64,000 nucleotides of DNA. Source: Telluria sp042683405. GTDB taxonomy: Bacteria > Pseudomonadota > Gammaproteobacteria > Burkholderiales > Burkholderiaceae_D. Position numbers and translations under genes: made by a program. Each line of letters starts with the position of its first letter. The stretch's first letter is position 1. The DNA lies in assembly GCF_042683405.1 (NCBI RefSeq), contig NZ_JBHUJS010000003.1, forward strand, positions 868,001-932,000, given 5' to 3'. Of the stretch, positions 14,544 to 24,500 are shown one piece after another. The notes under the pieces were generated by a model. It searched no databases. It saw only the letters and a program-made list of their open reading frames with translations, and had not been told where the DNA came from.

Positions 14544-16706
14544 ATGAAAAAATCACTTCTCGCGCTCGCCATCCTGTCGACCGCCTCCGCCGCCTACGCG
14601 GATGAAGGCATGTGGATGCCGCAGCAGCTGCCGCAAATCGCCAACCAACTGAAGGCTGCCGGCCTCGAGCTGGATCCGGCCAAGCTGACCAAGCTGACCG
14701 AGTTCCCGGCTGGCGCGATCGTGAGCCTGGGCGGCTGCTCGGCATCGTTCGTCTCGCCGCAAGGCCTGGTTGCAACCAACCACCACTGCGTCTACAACAG
14801 CGTCGCCGTCAACTCGACCAAGGAACGCGACCTGCTGGCCAACGGCTTCCTGGCCAAGACCCTGGCCGAAGAACTGCCTGCCGCACCTGGCAGCCGCGTG
14901 TTCGTGACCGAAGAAGTGCTGAACGTCTCCGACCGCATCATCACCCCTGCCGTGGCCAAGCTGACCGGCAAGAAGCGCATCGATGCGATCGAAAAGAACC
15001 AGAAGGCGCTGGTGGCCGAGTGCGAAAAAGAAGCCGGCTACCGCTGCACCGTGGCCTCGTTCTACGGCGGCCTCGAGTTCTACCGCCTGAAGCAGCTGGA
15101 AATCCGTGACGTGCGCCTGGTGCACGCGCCGGCTGAAGGCATCGGCAAGTTCGGCGGCGACACCGACAACTGGATGTGGCCACGCCACACCGGCGACTAC
15201 GGTTTCTACCGCGCCTACGTCTCGAAAGACGGCAAGGCAGCCGACTACTCCAAGGACAACGTTCCTTACCAGCCGAAGCACCACCTGAAGATCGCCAAGG
15301 AAGGCGTGAAGGAAGGCGACTTCATCATGGTGATGGGCTACCCAGGCCGCACCAACCGCCACCGCCTGCCGTCGGAAGTGGCGTACACCTTCGAGTGGAA
15401 CTACCCGGCATTCGTGCAGCGCTCGGCTGAGACGCTGGCGATCATCGAACGCGAAACCGCAGGCGACCGCGGCGCAGCGCTCAAGTACGCCGGCCTGAAG
15501 GCGAACGTCAACAACTACTTCAAGAACCGCAAGGGCATGCTGAGCTCGTACGAGAACAGCGACTTCCTGGCCCGCAAGACCCAGGAACATGCGGACCTGA
15601 AGGCATGGGTCAACGCCGATGCCAAGCGCAAGAAGGAATTCGCGGCCGACATCGAAGCGGTCGAGAAGCTGATCGCCCAGCGCGACGCCCAAGTCAAGCG
15701 CGACTGGAACCTGGACAGCTCGTCGCCACGCTTCCTGACCGCCGCCCGCACCCTGTACCGCCTGGCGCACGAAAGCACCAAGCCTGACGCGGAGCGCCGC
15801 GCCGGCATGCAGGAACGCGACATGGGCCGCCTCAAGGCGTCGGTCGAAGGCATGGACCGCACCTACGTCGAGAAGGTCGACAAGGCACTGGTCCTGAACA
15901 GCCTGGTCAAGTACGCAGCACAGCCAGCCGCCGAGCGCAACGCCGCCTTCGACGCAGCGATGGGCATCAAGGACGGCATGAAGGAAGCCGAACTGAAGGC
16001 ACTGCTGGATACCATGTATGCAGGCTCCAAGCTGGCCAACAGCGCCGAGCGCGCCGCATGGCTGGGCAAGAAGCCGGCCGACTTCAAGGCATCGAACGAC
16101 AGCTTCATCAAGGCTGCCGTCGCGATGTACGAGGACAGCATGAAGCGTGAAGCGGCCGACGAAGAGCTGGCCGGCAAGATCCAGCAAGCCTACGCCAACT
16201 ACATGAAGGCCAAGATCGCCTACATGAACAGCAAGGGCAAGGCCGTGTACCCTGACGCGAACGGCACGCTGCGCGTGACCTTCGGCAAGATCCAGGGCCG
16301 CGACCACGGCGCCGACGGCACCGGTTCCTGGACCGCGTTCACCACCGTCAAGGGCGTCGTTGCCAAGGCAACCGGCGAAGGCGAGTTCAACGCACCTGTG
16401 AAGCAGCTGGCAGCGATCAAGGCCAAGGACTTCGGCAAGTATGTCGATCCGAAGCTGGGCACCGTTCCTGTCAACTACCTGGCCACGCTGGACATCACCG
16501 GCGGCAACTCCGGTTCGGCAGCGCTGAACTCGAAGGGTGAGTTCATCGGCCTGGCATTCGATGGCACGCTCGATTCGATCATCTCGGACTGGGACTTCAA
16601 CGCCGCCAACACCCGCGACATCCAGGTGGACGTGCGCTACATGCTGTGGGTAATGAAGCATGTCGACCACGCCGACAACCTGATCAAGGAAATGGGCGCC
16701 GAGTAA
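14544..16706 (+). CDS. S46 family dipeptidyl peptidase (DPP7-type)
   Basis: A 720-residue secreted serine peptidase that removes dipeptides from the N-terminus of peptides. Signal peptide MKKSLLALAILSTASAAYA. The chymotrypsin-like halves surround a helical domain. The catalytic histidine is in ATNHHC (His80/81), the aspartate in GGDTDNWMWPRH, and the serine is Ser656 in GGNSGSAAL. The residue 18 after that serine is glycine (GLAFDG). This matches DPP7, which prefers hydrophobic P1 residues, rather than DPP11, which has arginine there. ATG 14544 is chosen because it starts the signal peptide; the frame is open further upstream. A terminator follows directly. Confidence 0.94.
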   Translation: MKKSLLALAILSTASAAYADEGMWMPQQLPQIANQLKAAGLELDPAKLTKLTEFPAGAIVSLGGCSASFVSPQGLVATNHHCVYNSVAVNSTKERDLLANGFLAKTLAEELPAAPGSRVFVTEEVLNVSDRIITPAVAKLTGKKRIDAIEKNQKALVAECEKEAGYRCTVASFYGGLEFYRLKQLEIRDVRLVHAPAEGIGKFGGDTDNWMWPRHTGDYGFYRAYVSKDGKAADYSKDNVPYQPKHHLKIAKEGVKEGDFIMVMGYPGRTNRHRLPSEVAYTFEWNYPAFVQRSAETLAIIERETAGDRGAALKYAGLKANVNNYFKNRKGMLSSYENSDFLARKTQEHADLKAWVNADAKRKKEFAADIEAVEKLIAQRDAQVKRDWNLDSSSPRFLTAARTLYRLAHESTKPDAERRAGMQERDMGRLKASVEGMDRTYVEKVDKALVLNSLVKYAAQPAAERNAAFDAAMGIKDGMKEAELKALLDTMYAGSKLANSAERAAWLGKKPADFKASNDSFIKAAVAMYEDSMKREAADEELAGKIQQAYANYMKAKIAYMNSKGKAVYPDANGTLRVTFGKIQGRDHGADGTGSWTAFTTVKGVVAKATGEGEFNAPVKQLAAIKAKDFGKYVDPKLGTVPVNYLATLDITGGNSGSAALNSKGEFIGLAFDGTLDSIISDWDFNAANTRDIQVDVRYMLWVMKHVDHADNLIKEMGAE

Positions 16707-16724
16707 TCGTCCCCTGCCCCATCA

Positions 16725-16753
16725 AAAAGCCCGCTTCCAAGCGGGCTTTTTTT
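16725..16753 (+). terminator. rho-independent terminator after the S46 peptidase gene
   Basis: AAAAGCCCGCTT / AAGCGGGCTTTT, a perfect stem with a 2-base CC centre (a 4-base loop in practice), then TTT. It directly abuts the relB relic downstream. Confidence 0.9.
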
Positions 16754-16755
16754 AT

Positions 16756-16863
16756 TTACAAGCCCTGCTGGACGAGTTGGCCGACCGGGATCTACAACAG
16801 ACCGTCCTCGCTCGCCTCGCCGATAAATCGCGGCTGGTCGAGGTAAGCCTTGACGAGCTCTGA
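16756..16863 (+). pseudogene. relic of a RelB/Phd-type antitoxin gene (C-terminal end only)
   Basis: The frame reads LQALLDELADRDLQQTVLAR, then LADKSRLVEVSLDEL and TGA at 16861. This is the usual acidic helical tail of Phd/YefM or RelB antitoxins, which end in V-S-L-D-E/D-L. The DNA-binding N-terminal part is missing: the frame begins in the T-tract of the peptidase terminator, so the deletion end lies there. A broken relE follows at once, which supports the call. Identification is by motif reading, not by alignment. Confidence 0.65.
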
Positions 16864-17079
16864 ACGATCAGCCAGCGCTCCTTACCGTCTCTTCTCCATC
16901 AGGATGCGCTCGCCGAGTGGCAAGCGCTCCACGGCTCAGTCAAAACGCTCTTGAATAAGGCGCTGGCAAAGCATGCTGATCGTGCAGGTGCTCGCTGTAG
17001 ACAAAGGGAGGACAGCGCCGCGTACAGGTCCGCTGTCGCGAGGTTGATTGCCTCGGTAAACCGAGGCAGAGCAGGCTGA
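16864..17079 (+). pseudogene. relic of a RelE-family toxin gene (internal deletion and frameshift)
   Basis: Directly after the antitoxin relic, the same frame reads LLHQDALAEWQALHGSVKTL then LNKALAKH, the RelE N-terminal helix pair. Next a different frame reads IVQVLAVDK (16979-17005), the usual RelE late beta strand. The first frame resumes as REDSAAYRSAVARLIAS, the RelE C-terminal helix. About 35-40 residues of the middle are missing and a frameshift joins the rest. The expected ATG is replaced by ACG at 16864. The toxin cannot be functional. Confidence 0.7.
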
Positions 17080-17116
17080 ATGAAGGGCAGCACGTTTGCG
17101 CTGCCCCTGCATAGTA

Positions 17117-18580
17117 TTAGCTGCGGTTCAGGCGCGAGTTGCGCACGCTGTAGGTGAAGTAGGTCAGGACCGCGACCGCCATCCAGATCAGGAAGATGCG
17201 GAAGGTCGACGGCGGCAGCCCCACCATGATGTACAGACAGGCTGCGACCGACAGGCACGGGATCACGTACGGGCCGAATGGCACGCGGAAGCCTTCCACC
17301 GGCGCGCCCGGCGTCTCGCGGCGGCGCATTACCGGCACCGCGATCGAGACCACGATGAATGCGGTCAGCGTACCCATCGACACCATGTCCCACAGGAAGG
17401 TGGAGTCCACCAGGCCGGCGATCACCGCCACCACGATGCACACCAGGACCGTGTTGCTGACCGGCGCTCCGCTGCGCTCGCCCACCTTGTGGAACGACGG
17501 CGAGATCAGGCCATCGCGCGACACGGCGTACAGAATGCGGGTCTGGCCGTAGATGGTCACCAGGGTAACAGAGAACACCGAGATCACCGCGCCTGCGGAC
17601 AGGATCAGCGCAGGCCAGGCCTGGCCGGTGACGTTCTGCAGGATCACGGCAAGGCCGGCTTCCTGGTGCGCGAACATGGCCGCAGGCTGCGCGCCCACGG
17701 CGGCCACTGCCACCAGCATGTAGAACACGGTCACGATGACCAGCGCGGCCAGGATGCCCAGCGGGACGTTGCGGCGCGGGTCCTTGACTTCTTCGCCCGC
17801 CGTGGCGACGGTATCGAGGCCGATGAAGGAGAAGAACACGGTGCCGGCAGCGGCCGTGATGCCGGCCATGCCCGCGAGGCCCTTGGAGTTGTCGGTATTG
17901 AAGAATGGGGTGAAGTTGGCCGCGTCGAAACCGGTAAAGGCGATCGCGACGAAGAACAGCAGGATCGCCAGCTTAATCATCACCATGACGTTATTCGCGG
18001 TGGCCGACTCCTTGGCGCCGCGCAGCAGCAGCACGCCGCACATCGCGACCAGCAGGATCGGCGGCAGGTTGATGTGCCCCGGACGGAATTCGACGCCGTG
18101 GTCGGTCGAGACGATCATGGGCGAGCGCAGCTCGCGCAATATCTCGTAGCCCGTTGAATTGACCAGGAAATTGTTCAGGTAATCCGACCACCCGATCGCC
18201 ACGGCGCTCGCGGCCAGTCCATATTCGAGCAGCACGCAGGCAGCGACGATGAAGGCGGCGAATTCGCCCAGCGAAGCGTAGGCAAAGGAATAAGCGGAAC
18301 CGGATGCGGGGATCTTGAAGGCCAGTTCCGCATAGCACAGTGCCGTGAGGCCGGCGGTAATCGCCGCGAGCAGGAAGGACAGGATCACCGACGGACCGGC
18401 CTTGGGAACCGCTTCGACCATGGTGAAGAAGATGCCGGTGCCGATGGTCGCGCCCACGCCGATCATCGTCAGCGGGAAGGCGCCGAGCGTCCGTTTCAGC
18501 TCTCCCTGGCCTTGGCCATCGGGGTGCTTTGCTACCGGTTTGGTGCGGAACAGCTTATAGCCAGGGTTCGTGGTCGTCAC
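17117..18580 (-). CDS. APC-family amino acid permease
   Basis: A 487-residue inner-membrane transporter with about 12 helices. The first helix has the unwound GVGATIGTGIFF motif that binds the amino-acid backbone in APC transporters. FSFIGLDTVATAGEEVKDPRRNVPLGI is the conserved loop after helix 6, and GQTRILYAVSRDGL follows helix 8. The closest general class is the cationic amino acid transporter (CAT)/YfnA-like branch. The substrate is not fixed by sequence; arginine or another basic amino acid would fit the nearby aru operon but is only a guess. Single gene, convergent with the RelBE relic. Confidence 0.92.
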   Translation of the reverse strand: MTTTNPGYKLFRTKPVAKHPDGQGQGELKRTLGAFPLTMIGVGATIGTGIFFTMVEAVPKAGPSVILSFLLAAITAGLTALCYAELAFKIPASGSAYSFAYASLGEFAAFIVAACVLLEYGLAASAVAIGWSDYLNNFLVNSTGYEILRELRSPMIVSTDHGVEFRPGHINLPPILLVAMCGVLLLRGAKESATANNVMVMIKLAILLFFVAIAFTGFDAANFTPFFNTDNSKGLAGMAGITAAAGTVFFSFIGLDTVATAGEEVKDPRRNVPLGILAALVIVTVFYMLVAVAAVGAQPAAMFAHQEAGLAVILQNVTGQAWPALILSAGAVISVFSVTLVTIYGQTRILYAVSRDGLISPSFHKVGERSGAPVSNTVLVCIVVAVIAGLVDSTFLWDMVSMGTLTAFIVVSIAVPVMRRRETPGAPVEGFRVPFGPYVIPCLSVAACLYIMVGLPPSTFRIFLIWMAVAVLTYFTYSVRNSRLNRS

Positions 18581-18737
18581 GGGTGTCCTCAGTCGCGGGA
18601 AAAAAACCTAGCGATTATAGGGCCGTTTTACTGAGTGAAAGACAAAAAACGATGCACCGGCCGCAATTTGCACGACCGCGTGCGGCCAACGCCGTCATCC
18701 CAGCCGAATGCCGCCCTGGCGCCGGGACGGCGGGCCG

Positions 18738-19502
18738 CTATTCGGCCGGGACGGCAGGAGCGTCGGCTGCGAACTGGAATTCGATCCGCGCGTCGTTCGG
18801 GAAGCGGCGGTCGCCCAGCGGCGCGACGAAGCCCATGCCCTCGTCGCTGAGTTCGAGCGGCTTGCGCACCGCGCCGTCCACCAGCGTCGCCGCACTGATC
18901 TTGCGGTCGGCGCGGCTCGACAGCTGCAGCTTCTCGACGCTGCACCAGTCGGTGGTCAACAGGAAGCTGTTGACGAGCAGCTTGACCCACAGCGGCATCT
19001 CTTCCTTGGCCACGGCGACCATGACCCGGCATTCCAGGCGCAGGTCGCCCAGCCGGCGCATGCCGTCCGGTACGCCGGCGCTGCGCACGTCGGCATGCCA
19101 GCGGAAGCCTCCCTTCTTCTTGTTCAGCATGAGGTCGGCGTTTTCGTCGTCCGCCTGCTCGCTGCGCGGCAGGACGAAACTGCCGTCCGTGCCGATCGGC
19201 ACGGGAATCGACACGGTGTCGCCGGTGATGTGCAGGGTCAGCTTGTCCATCGCGTCGGACGCGGCGCTGGCGCGTGGACGCAGCTTGAAGCGCAGCTCCT
19301 TCGCCTGCGGAGCCAGGGCGCGGTTGTCGTCGAATGCGTCGAGGCCTGCTGCCATGGCGCGGTAACGCTTCAATTCAGGATTGCGCAGGGCGCTGACGTG
19401 GACTGGTTCCTGTTCGGCGGCGACGGCTTGCGCGAACGCGGGCACGGAAGAAAGCGTGAGGAGTGCTGCGGCGCAGAGGCCGCGGAGAAGCTTGGTAGGC
19501 AT
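18738..19502 (-). CDS. secreted protein of unknown function
   Basis: A 254-residue protein that I do not recognise. The signal peptide MPTKLLRGLCAAALLTLSSVPAFA is cleaved before QAVAAE. The mature part is soluble, with a mix of charged and beta-like segments (KLTLHITGDTVSIPVPIGTDGSF, DLRLECRVMVAVAKEEMPLW, ARIEFQF) and two cysteines. SFVLPRS and WHADVRSAGVPDGMRRLGDL may mark a domain of its own. It sits between an amino acid permease and a DUF2807 lipoprotein on the same strand, with 93 bases to the latter. Confidence 0.7.
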   Translation of the reverse strand: MPTKLLRGLCAAALLTLSSVPAFAQAVAAEQEPVHVSALRNPELKRYRAMAAGLDAFDDNRALAPQAKELRFKLRPRASAASDAMDKLTLHITGDTVSIPVPIGTDGSFVLPRSEQADDENADLMLNKKKGGFRWHADVRSAGVPDGMRRLGDLRLECRVMVAVAKEEMPLWVKLLVNSFLLTTDWCSVEKLQLSSRADRKISAATLVDGAVRKPLELSDEGMGFVAPLGDRRFPNDARIEFQFAADAPAVPAE

Positions 19503-19524
19503 GTTGGTCCAGTCAGGCGTTGCA

Positions 19525-19586
19525 GGGGACCGGTCCCGGGTGCCGGCGCAAGAGCCGGGGACTGCCCCCCATCGGGGACAGTCCCC
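19525..19586. repeat. cluster of three GGGACNGTCCC-family elements
   Basis: GGGGACCGGTCCC (19525-19537), GGGGACTGCCCC (19557-19568) and GGGGACAGTCCCC (19574-19586) lie in the 93-base gap downstream of the DUF2807 gene and just upstream of the unknown secreted gene. The last two pair as a hairpin. Confidence 0.65.
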
Positions 19587-19595
19587 CGCTCTATT

Positions 19596-20462
19596 TTAGT
19601 TGACGACCTGGACGCGCTTGCCGCTGACGGTGCGCTGCGCAGGATTGCCGTAGACGGTGATGTGGCCGGAGCCGTTCGACTTGGCGATGACCGCGTCCTT
19701 GACGATGGCGGAGATGTCGCCGGAGCCGTTGCTGTACAGGTCAGCGGTCTGGCTGGACAGGCGCGCGAAGTTGGCGCCGCCGGAGCCGTGCACGCTGGCG
19801 TTGAGCTTTTCGACATTGCCGCCTGCTTCGATCTGGCCGGAACCGTTCAGGTTCGCCGACAGCGAGCGGCCGCTGACGCTGCCCAGCACCATGCTGCCGG
19901 AGCCATTCAGGCCGACGTTGGCGTCGCCCACGGTCAGGCCGGTGGCGATGACGCCGCCGGAGCCGGTCAGCTGCGCATTCAGGCGGTCGACGCGGCCGGA
20001 CAATTCGGTGCGGCCCGAGCCGCTGGCGATCAGCGTGAAGGTGCCGCCGTTCAGGCCCGTCACGTTCAGGCGGCCGGAGCCGGCGGTGGTGACATGGTCC
20101 AGCGACGCGACGGTGTAGCGCACGCGGATCGGGTTGTCGGTCTTGACGCTGCCTTCCATCCAGATGCGCAGCGTGTCGCCGGTCTGTTCGGTCCTGACCA
20201 GCGGCAGCAGGTTGCTGTCCGCCTCGATCTCCAGCGACGGGGTGCCGCCGACGCGCACGTCGGCCTGCATGCGGCCGCCGAGGTTCAGCGAACGCAGGGC
20301 GACGACGTCGCGGCGCTCTGCCTGCAGGTTGCCGTTGCCGACGGTGGTCTTGCTGCTCCAGGCGGTGTAGATGCCGGATTCGCCGTTACCCGGCGCGATC
20401 ACGATGGCGCAGCCGCCCAGCAGGGTGGCGCAGGCGAGGGCGAGGACGGAAAGAGTACGCAT
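19596..20462 (-). CDS. DUF2807 (GIN-domain) lipoprotein
   Basis: A 288-residue lipoprotein: MRTLSVLALACATLLGGCAIV has a clear lipobox (LGGC) with Cys18 as the lipid anchor. The mature chain is a right-handed beta-helix of the DUF2807/auto-transporter adhesin head GIN type. A GSG triplet recurs about every 20 residues (TTAGSGRL, ASGSGRTEL, LTGSGGV, LNGSGSM, LNGSGQI, VHGSGGA, SNGSGDI, SNGSGHI). It probably sits in the outer membrane or periplasm. The family has no proven reaction; roles in adhesion or envelope sensing are suggested only. Confidence 0.9.
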   Translation of the reverse strand: MRTLSVLALACATLLGGCAIVIAPGNGESGIYTAWSSKTTVGNGNLQAERRDVVALRSLNLGGRMQADVRVGGTPSLEIEADSNLLPLVRTEQTGDTLRIWMEGSVKTDNPIRVRYTVASLDHVTTAGSGRLNVTGLNGGTFTLIASGSGRTELSGRVDRLNAQLTGSGGVIATGLTVGDANVGLNGSGSMVLGSVSGRSLSANLNGSGQIEAGGNVEKLNASVHGSGGANFARLSSQTADLYSNGSGDISAIVKDAVIAKSNGSGHITVYGNPAQRTVSGKRVQVVN

Positions 20463-20503
20463 GGTGAAGTCCCTTATTGTTATTGACCGGCTAACGATAG
20501 CAA

Positions 20504-20528
20504 AACGCCGCCCGGGTGGGGCGGCGTT
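20504..20528 (-). terminator. candidate terminator at the end of the aru operon
   Basis: Perfect 10-base arms AACGCCGCCC and GGGCGGCGTT with a 5-base loop, 40 bases past the astE stop. On the minus strand it is followed by only four T in total, so termination may be partial. Confidence 0.6.
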
Positions 20529-20567
20529 ATGCGATAGCCTGCATTTTTCGGGGGCTGAACCGCAAAA

Positions 20568-21572
20568 TTACGCGATCCGCACCACCATCATCCCTGCCCT
20601 CAGCCCGGGCCGGACGCCCGGATTCGGGAACACGATCATTTCGCTCTCGTGCTGCACCGTGTAGGTGGTGTCGCCGTCGGTGGCGATCACCATTCCGCGC
20701 GGCGCCGAGGTGAAGTTCTGCGTCTCGCTGCCGAAGTTCATGGAGAACGACTCGGACAGCTTGATGATGTTCTGCGCCACCTTGAACACATGGGGCGCCT
20801 TGCCGGCCTGCGTGGCGCCGCCGCGCAGCAGCGCATCGAGCGCGCGCTGGGCATCGGCGAACTGGCCGATGTCGTTCTGCCCCAGCGTGCCGATCCGGCC
20901 CAGCTCCACGGTGGCAGCAGCGGCGCCGTGGTGTTCGGCCGAATAGTAGCTGTAGGTGCCGGCGGACGACGGGTTCATGATGATCGCGCCGATCCCGGCC
21001 GCTCCCATCCATGAGATCAGCTTTTCCTTCGGCCCCTGCGCGATCAGCTCGGGCACGATCGCGAAGGCCGGGTAGTAGGACGGGCGGATCGCGGTGTGCA
21101 GGTCGAGGTGCCAGCGCTCCGGTCCCGCCCCGGCGAAGAAGCCGGCGGTGGCGGCGATCATCGCATCGGCGCGGGCCGACTCCGCGGTCCCTGCCAGCGA
21201 GCCGCGCTCGGACCGGAACATGCGGTTCAGGTCAGCGTCGATGAAACGCTTGCCCTGCGAGATGGCGTCGATATTGCCGACGCAAAGCATGAGGTCCACC
21301 GCCAGCGCCGACGGTTCGCGCGACAGGGCTTCGAGCACGTGGGCGACCATTTCGATCGGCCCCGTCTCGTCGCCATGCACGCCGACGGACAGCAGCACGC
21401 TGGCCGGGCTGGCCATCCGTGGTGCCGCCTGCGCTACGGCGCCGGAGCGCACGGTCAGGATGCCCCTGGCGGGCAGCCCGACCGTGAATCCGGCGGCGCC
21501 GAACCGGCGCGCGACCTCGCTGAAATCAGCTTCGGCCAGCGCGCGGACAGCGGCAGGGACCCCTTGCGTCAT
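20568..21572 (-). CDS. astE: succinylglutamate desuccinylase
   Basis: A 334-residue zinc hydrolase that splits N-succinylglutamate to succinate and glutamate, the last step of the arginine succinyltransferase pathway. VGVHGDETGPIEM gives the first zinc His and Glu, and WHLDLHTAIR the second zinc His. NRMFRSERG and TVELGRIG complete the M14-like site. ATG 21572 is used: it overlaps the TGA of gdhB by four bases (ATGA), and the 12 codons upstream are not homologous. It is the last gene of the operon, separated from astB by gdhB. Confidence 0.94.
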   Translation of the reverse strand: MTQGVPAAVRALAEADFSEVARRFGAAGFTVGLPARGILTVRSGAVAQAAPRMASPASVLLSVGVHGDETGPIEMVAHVLEALSREPSALAVDLMLCVGNIDAISQGKRFIDADLNRMFRSERGSLAGTAESARADAMIAATAGFFAGAGPERWHLDLHTAIRPSYYPAFAIVPELIAQGPKEKLISWMGAAGIGAIIMNPSSAGTYSYYSAEHHGAAAATVELGRIGTLGQNDIGQFADAQRALDALLRGGATQAGKAPHVFKVAQNIIKLSESFSMNFGSETQNFTSAPRGMVIATDGDTTYTVQHESEMIVFPNPGVRPGLRAGMMVVRIA

Positions 21573-24500
21573 TTCGCCACGGTGTTGGCTGCTTCGGACA
21601 GCGCCCACACGTCGAGCATTGCCTGCTCGAGGTCGGTCGCCTGCGCATAGCCGGACAGGCCCATGGTGCTGGTGACCTGCTTGACTGCGTCCGAGGTGTT
21701 GCCGCCGTTGGAGCTTGCCAGCACCTGCGCCAGCAGGCGCTGTTGCGTGCGGCGCAGGGCCTGCTGCGCATAGCTGCGCAGCTGTTCCTGCGACTTGCTG
21801 GTGGCCGACAGCTTCAGGCCGCGTTCCAGCGTGTCGATGCCGGCCTGGCTGCGCAGGGCCATGCCCACTTGCAGGAACTGGGCCAGCGACATGCCGGTCG
21901 GACGGGTCACCGAGACTGCCGAGAACACGAAGCTTGCCACCGAGTCGATCGCGTCGACCGCTTTCCAGGCCTTGGCAAACGCCGGCGAGATGCCGGCCGC
22001 GGTGTCGGCGTCGGCATGCGCAGGCGCCAGGGCGGCCAGCATTGCCGGGTCGGCGAACAGGCGGGTCAGTTCCGCCATGCCTTCCGCCGCGCGCTGCTTG
22101 TCGCCGCCCACGGACAGGACGCCTTCGATCACGCCCTTGAACATCACGCGGGTGCGCGCATCGACCTTGATCGAGACGTCACGCGGGATCTTCAGCGCGT
22201 CCGCGTCCAGCGCCTCGAACACCGGCGCCAGGTGCAGTGCGGACCATGCCTGGCCCCATGCCTTGACCACTTCGGTTTCGTCGACGTTGTGCGAAATGGC
22301 CATCTCGCGCAGCATCAGCGGACCGCAACGGTTGACCGACTCGTTGGCCAGCACGGTCGCCAGGATCGCGTTCGCCAGCGGGTGCTCCAGCGCGCTGCGG
22401 CTCTCCACCATCATGGCCGGGAAGTACGGCTTGAGCACGGTTTCGGCCCATGGCTCGTCCACCAGCGGCAGCGCGGACAGGGTGCGCTTGTAGCGGTTCT
22501 TGACGTTGGCGATGACGACCGCCAGTTCCGGCGTGGTCAGGCCGATGCCCGCTTCCTTGCGCGACGCCAGCACGGTGTCGGTCGGCAGCTGCTCCAGCTC
22601 GCGGTTGACCGCGCCTTCCTTCTCCAGCGCGGTGATCAGCGCCGCATAGCCGTCGACCACGTCCGGGTTCGACTGCGCCTGCCACTCGCGGGTCAGCAGG
22701 TGGGTCTGCAGGGTGTTGTCGCGCAGGACCAGGTCTTCGATGTCGCCGGTCATGTCGAACAGCAGCTTGTTGCGGTCCTCTTCGGACAGCTTGCCTGCGT
22801 TGACTTCGGTGTCCAGCCAGATCTTGGCGTTCACTTCGTGGTCGGAGCAGTCCACGCCGGCGGAGTTGTCGATCGCATCGGTGAAGATGCGGCCGCCGTG
22901 CAGCGCGAACTCGATACGGCCGGCCTGGGTCGCGCCCAGGTTGCCGCCTTCGGCCACGATGCGGGCGCGCAGTTCACGGCCGTCGACACGGATGTTGTCG
23001 TTGGCGCGGTCCTTGACCTGTGCATGGGTTTCGGTCGATGCCTTGATGTAGGTGCCGATGCCGCCGTTGTAGAACAGGTCCACCGGCGCCAGCAGGATGC
23101 GGTGCATCAGTTCCTGCGGGGCCAGCGAGGTCTCTTCGATGTCCAGCGCCGCGCGCACTTCAGGCGTCAGTTCGATGGTGCGGGCGCTGCGCGGGAACAC
23201 GCCGCCGCCCTTCGAGATCAGGTCCTTGTTGTAGTCTTCCCACGAGGAGCGCGGCAGCGCGAACATGCGCTGGCGCTCGGCGAACGACACCGCGACGTCC
23301 GGCGTCGGATCCAGGAAGATATGGCGGTGGTCGAATGCAGCGACCAGTTTCATCTGGTTCGACAGCAGCGCGCCGTTGCCGAACACGTCGCCGGACATGT
23401 CGCCCACGCCGACCGCGGTGAACGGCTCGGTCGCCATGTCGTGGCCCAGCTCGTAGAAGTGGCGCTTGACCGCTTCGAACGCGCCCTTGGCGGTAATGCC
23501 CATCTTCTTGTGGTCGTAGCCGTTCGAGCCGCCCGACGCGAACGCGTCGCCCAGCCAGAAGCCGCGCGAAACCGCGATGCTGTTGGCGATGTCGGAGAAG
23601 GTCGCGGTGCCCTTGTCGGCTGCCACCACCAGATACGGATCATCCTGGTCGTAGCGCACGGTGTCGGCCGGCGGCACGATCTCGCCGCGCACGCGGTTGT
23701 CGGTCACTTCCAGCAGGCTGGAGATGAACAGGCGGTAGCATGCCTCGCCTTCGGCCGCGATCTGCTCGCGCACCGCGTCGGCAGGCATCTGCTTGCAGAC
23801 GAAGCCGCCCTTGGCGCCGGCCGGCACGATGACGGCGTTCTTGACCATCTGCGCCTTGACCAGGCCAAGGACCTCGGTGCGGTAGTCTTCCATGCGGTCC
23901 GACCAGCGCAGTCCGCCGCGGGCAACCGGACCGCCGCGCAGGTGCACGCCTTCGAAGCGGCGCGAGAACACGTAGATCTCGCGGTACGGACGCGGCTCGG
24001 GGACCAGCGCCAGGTTCGAGGTGTCGAACTTGAAGATGATCTTGTCGCCCTGCTGGGCGTTCTGGAAGTAGTTGGTGCGCAGGGTGACCGACATCAGTTC
24101 GATCAGCGCGGCGAAGATCTCCTCGGTGTCGGCGTGGTTGATGGTGGCCAGGCGCGACTTGATCGACGCCAGCATTTCGTTGCCCTCGGCACGCGCGGCG
24201 TCGCCGCCTTGCGGATCGAAGCGCTTGATAAAGGCTTCCACCAGTTCCTTGACCAGGGCCGGCTGGCGGCGCAGGCAGTCGGCGATGTAGCGCACGGTGA
24301 ACTTGGAACCGGCCTGGCGCCAGTAGCTGATGTAGGCGCGCACCAGCTGCACTTCGCGCACCGACAGGCCGCCTTCGATCACGAGGCCGTTCATGCGGCC
24401 GTCTTCGGCCTGGTCGTTGAACAGGGACTCGAACAGCTCTTCGGCCACGCGCACCACCTGCGGGTTGGCCAGCTTGGCGTCGCTGGCATCGTCGGCGGTC

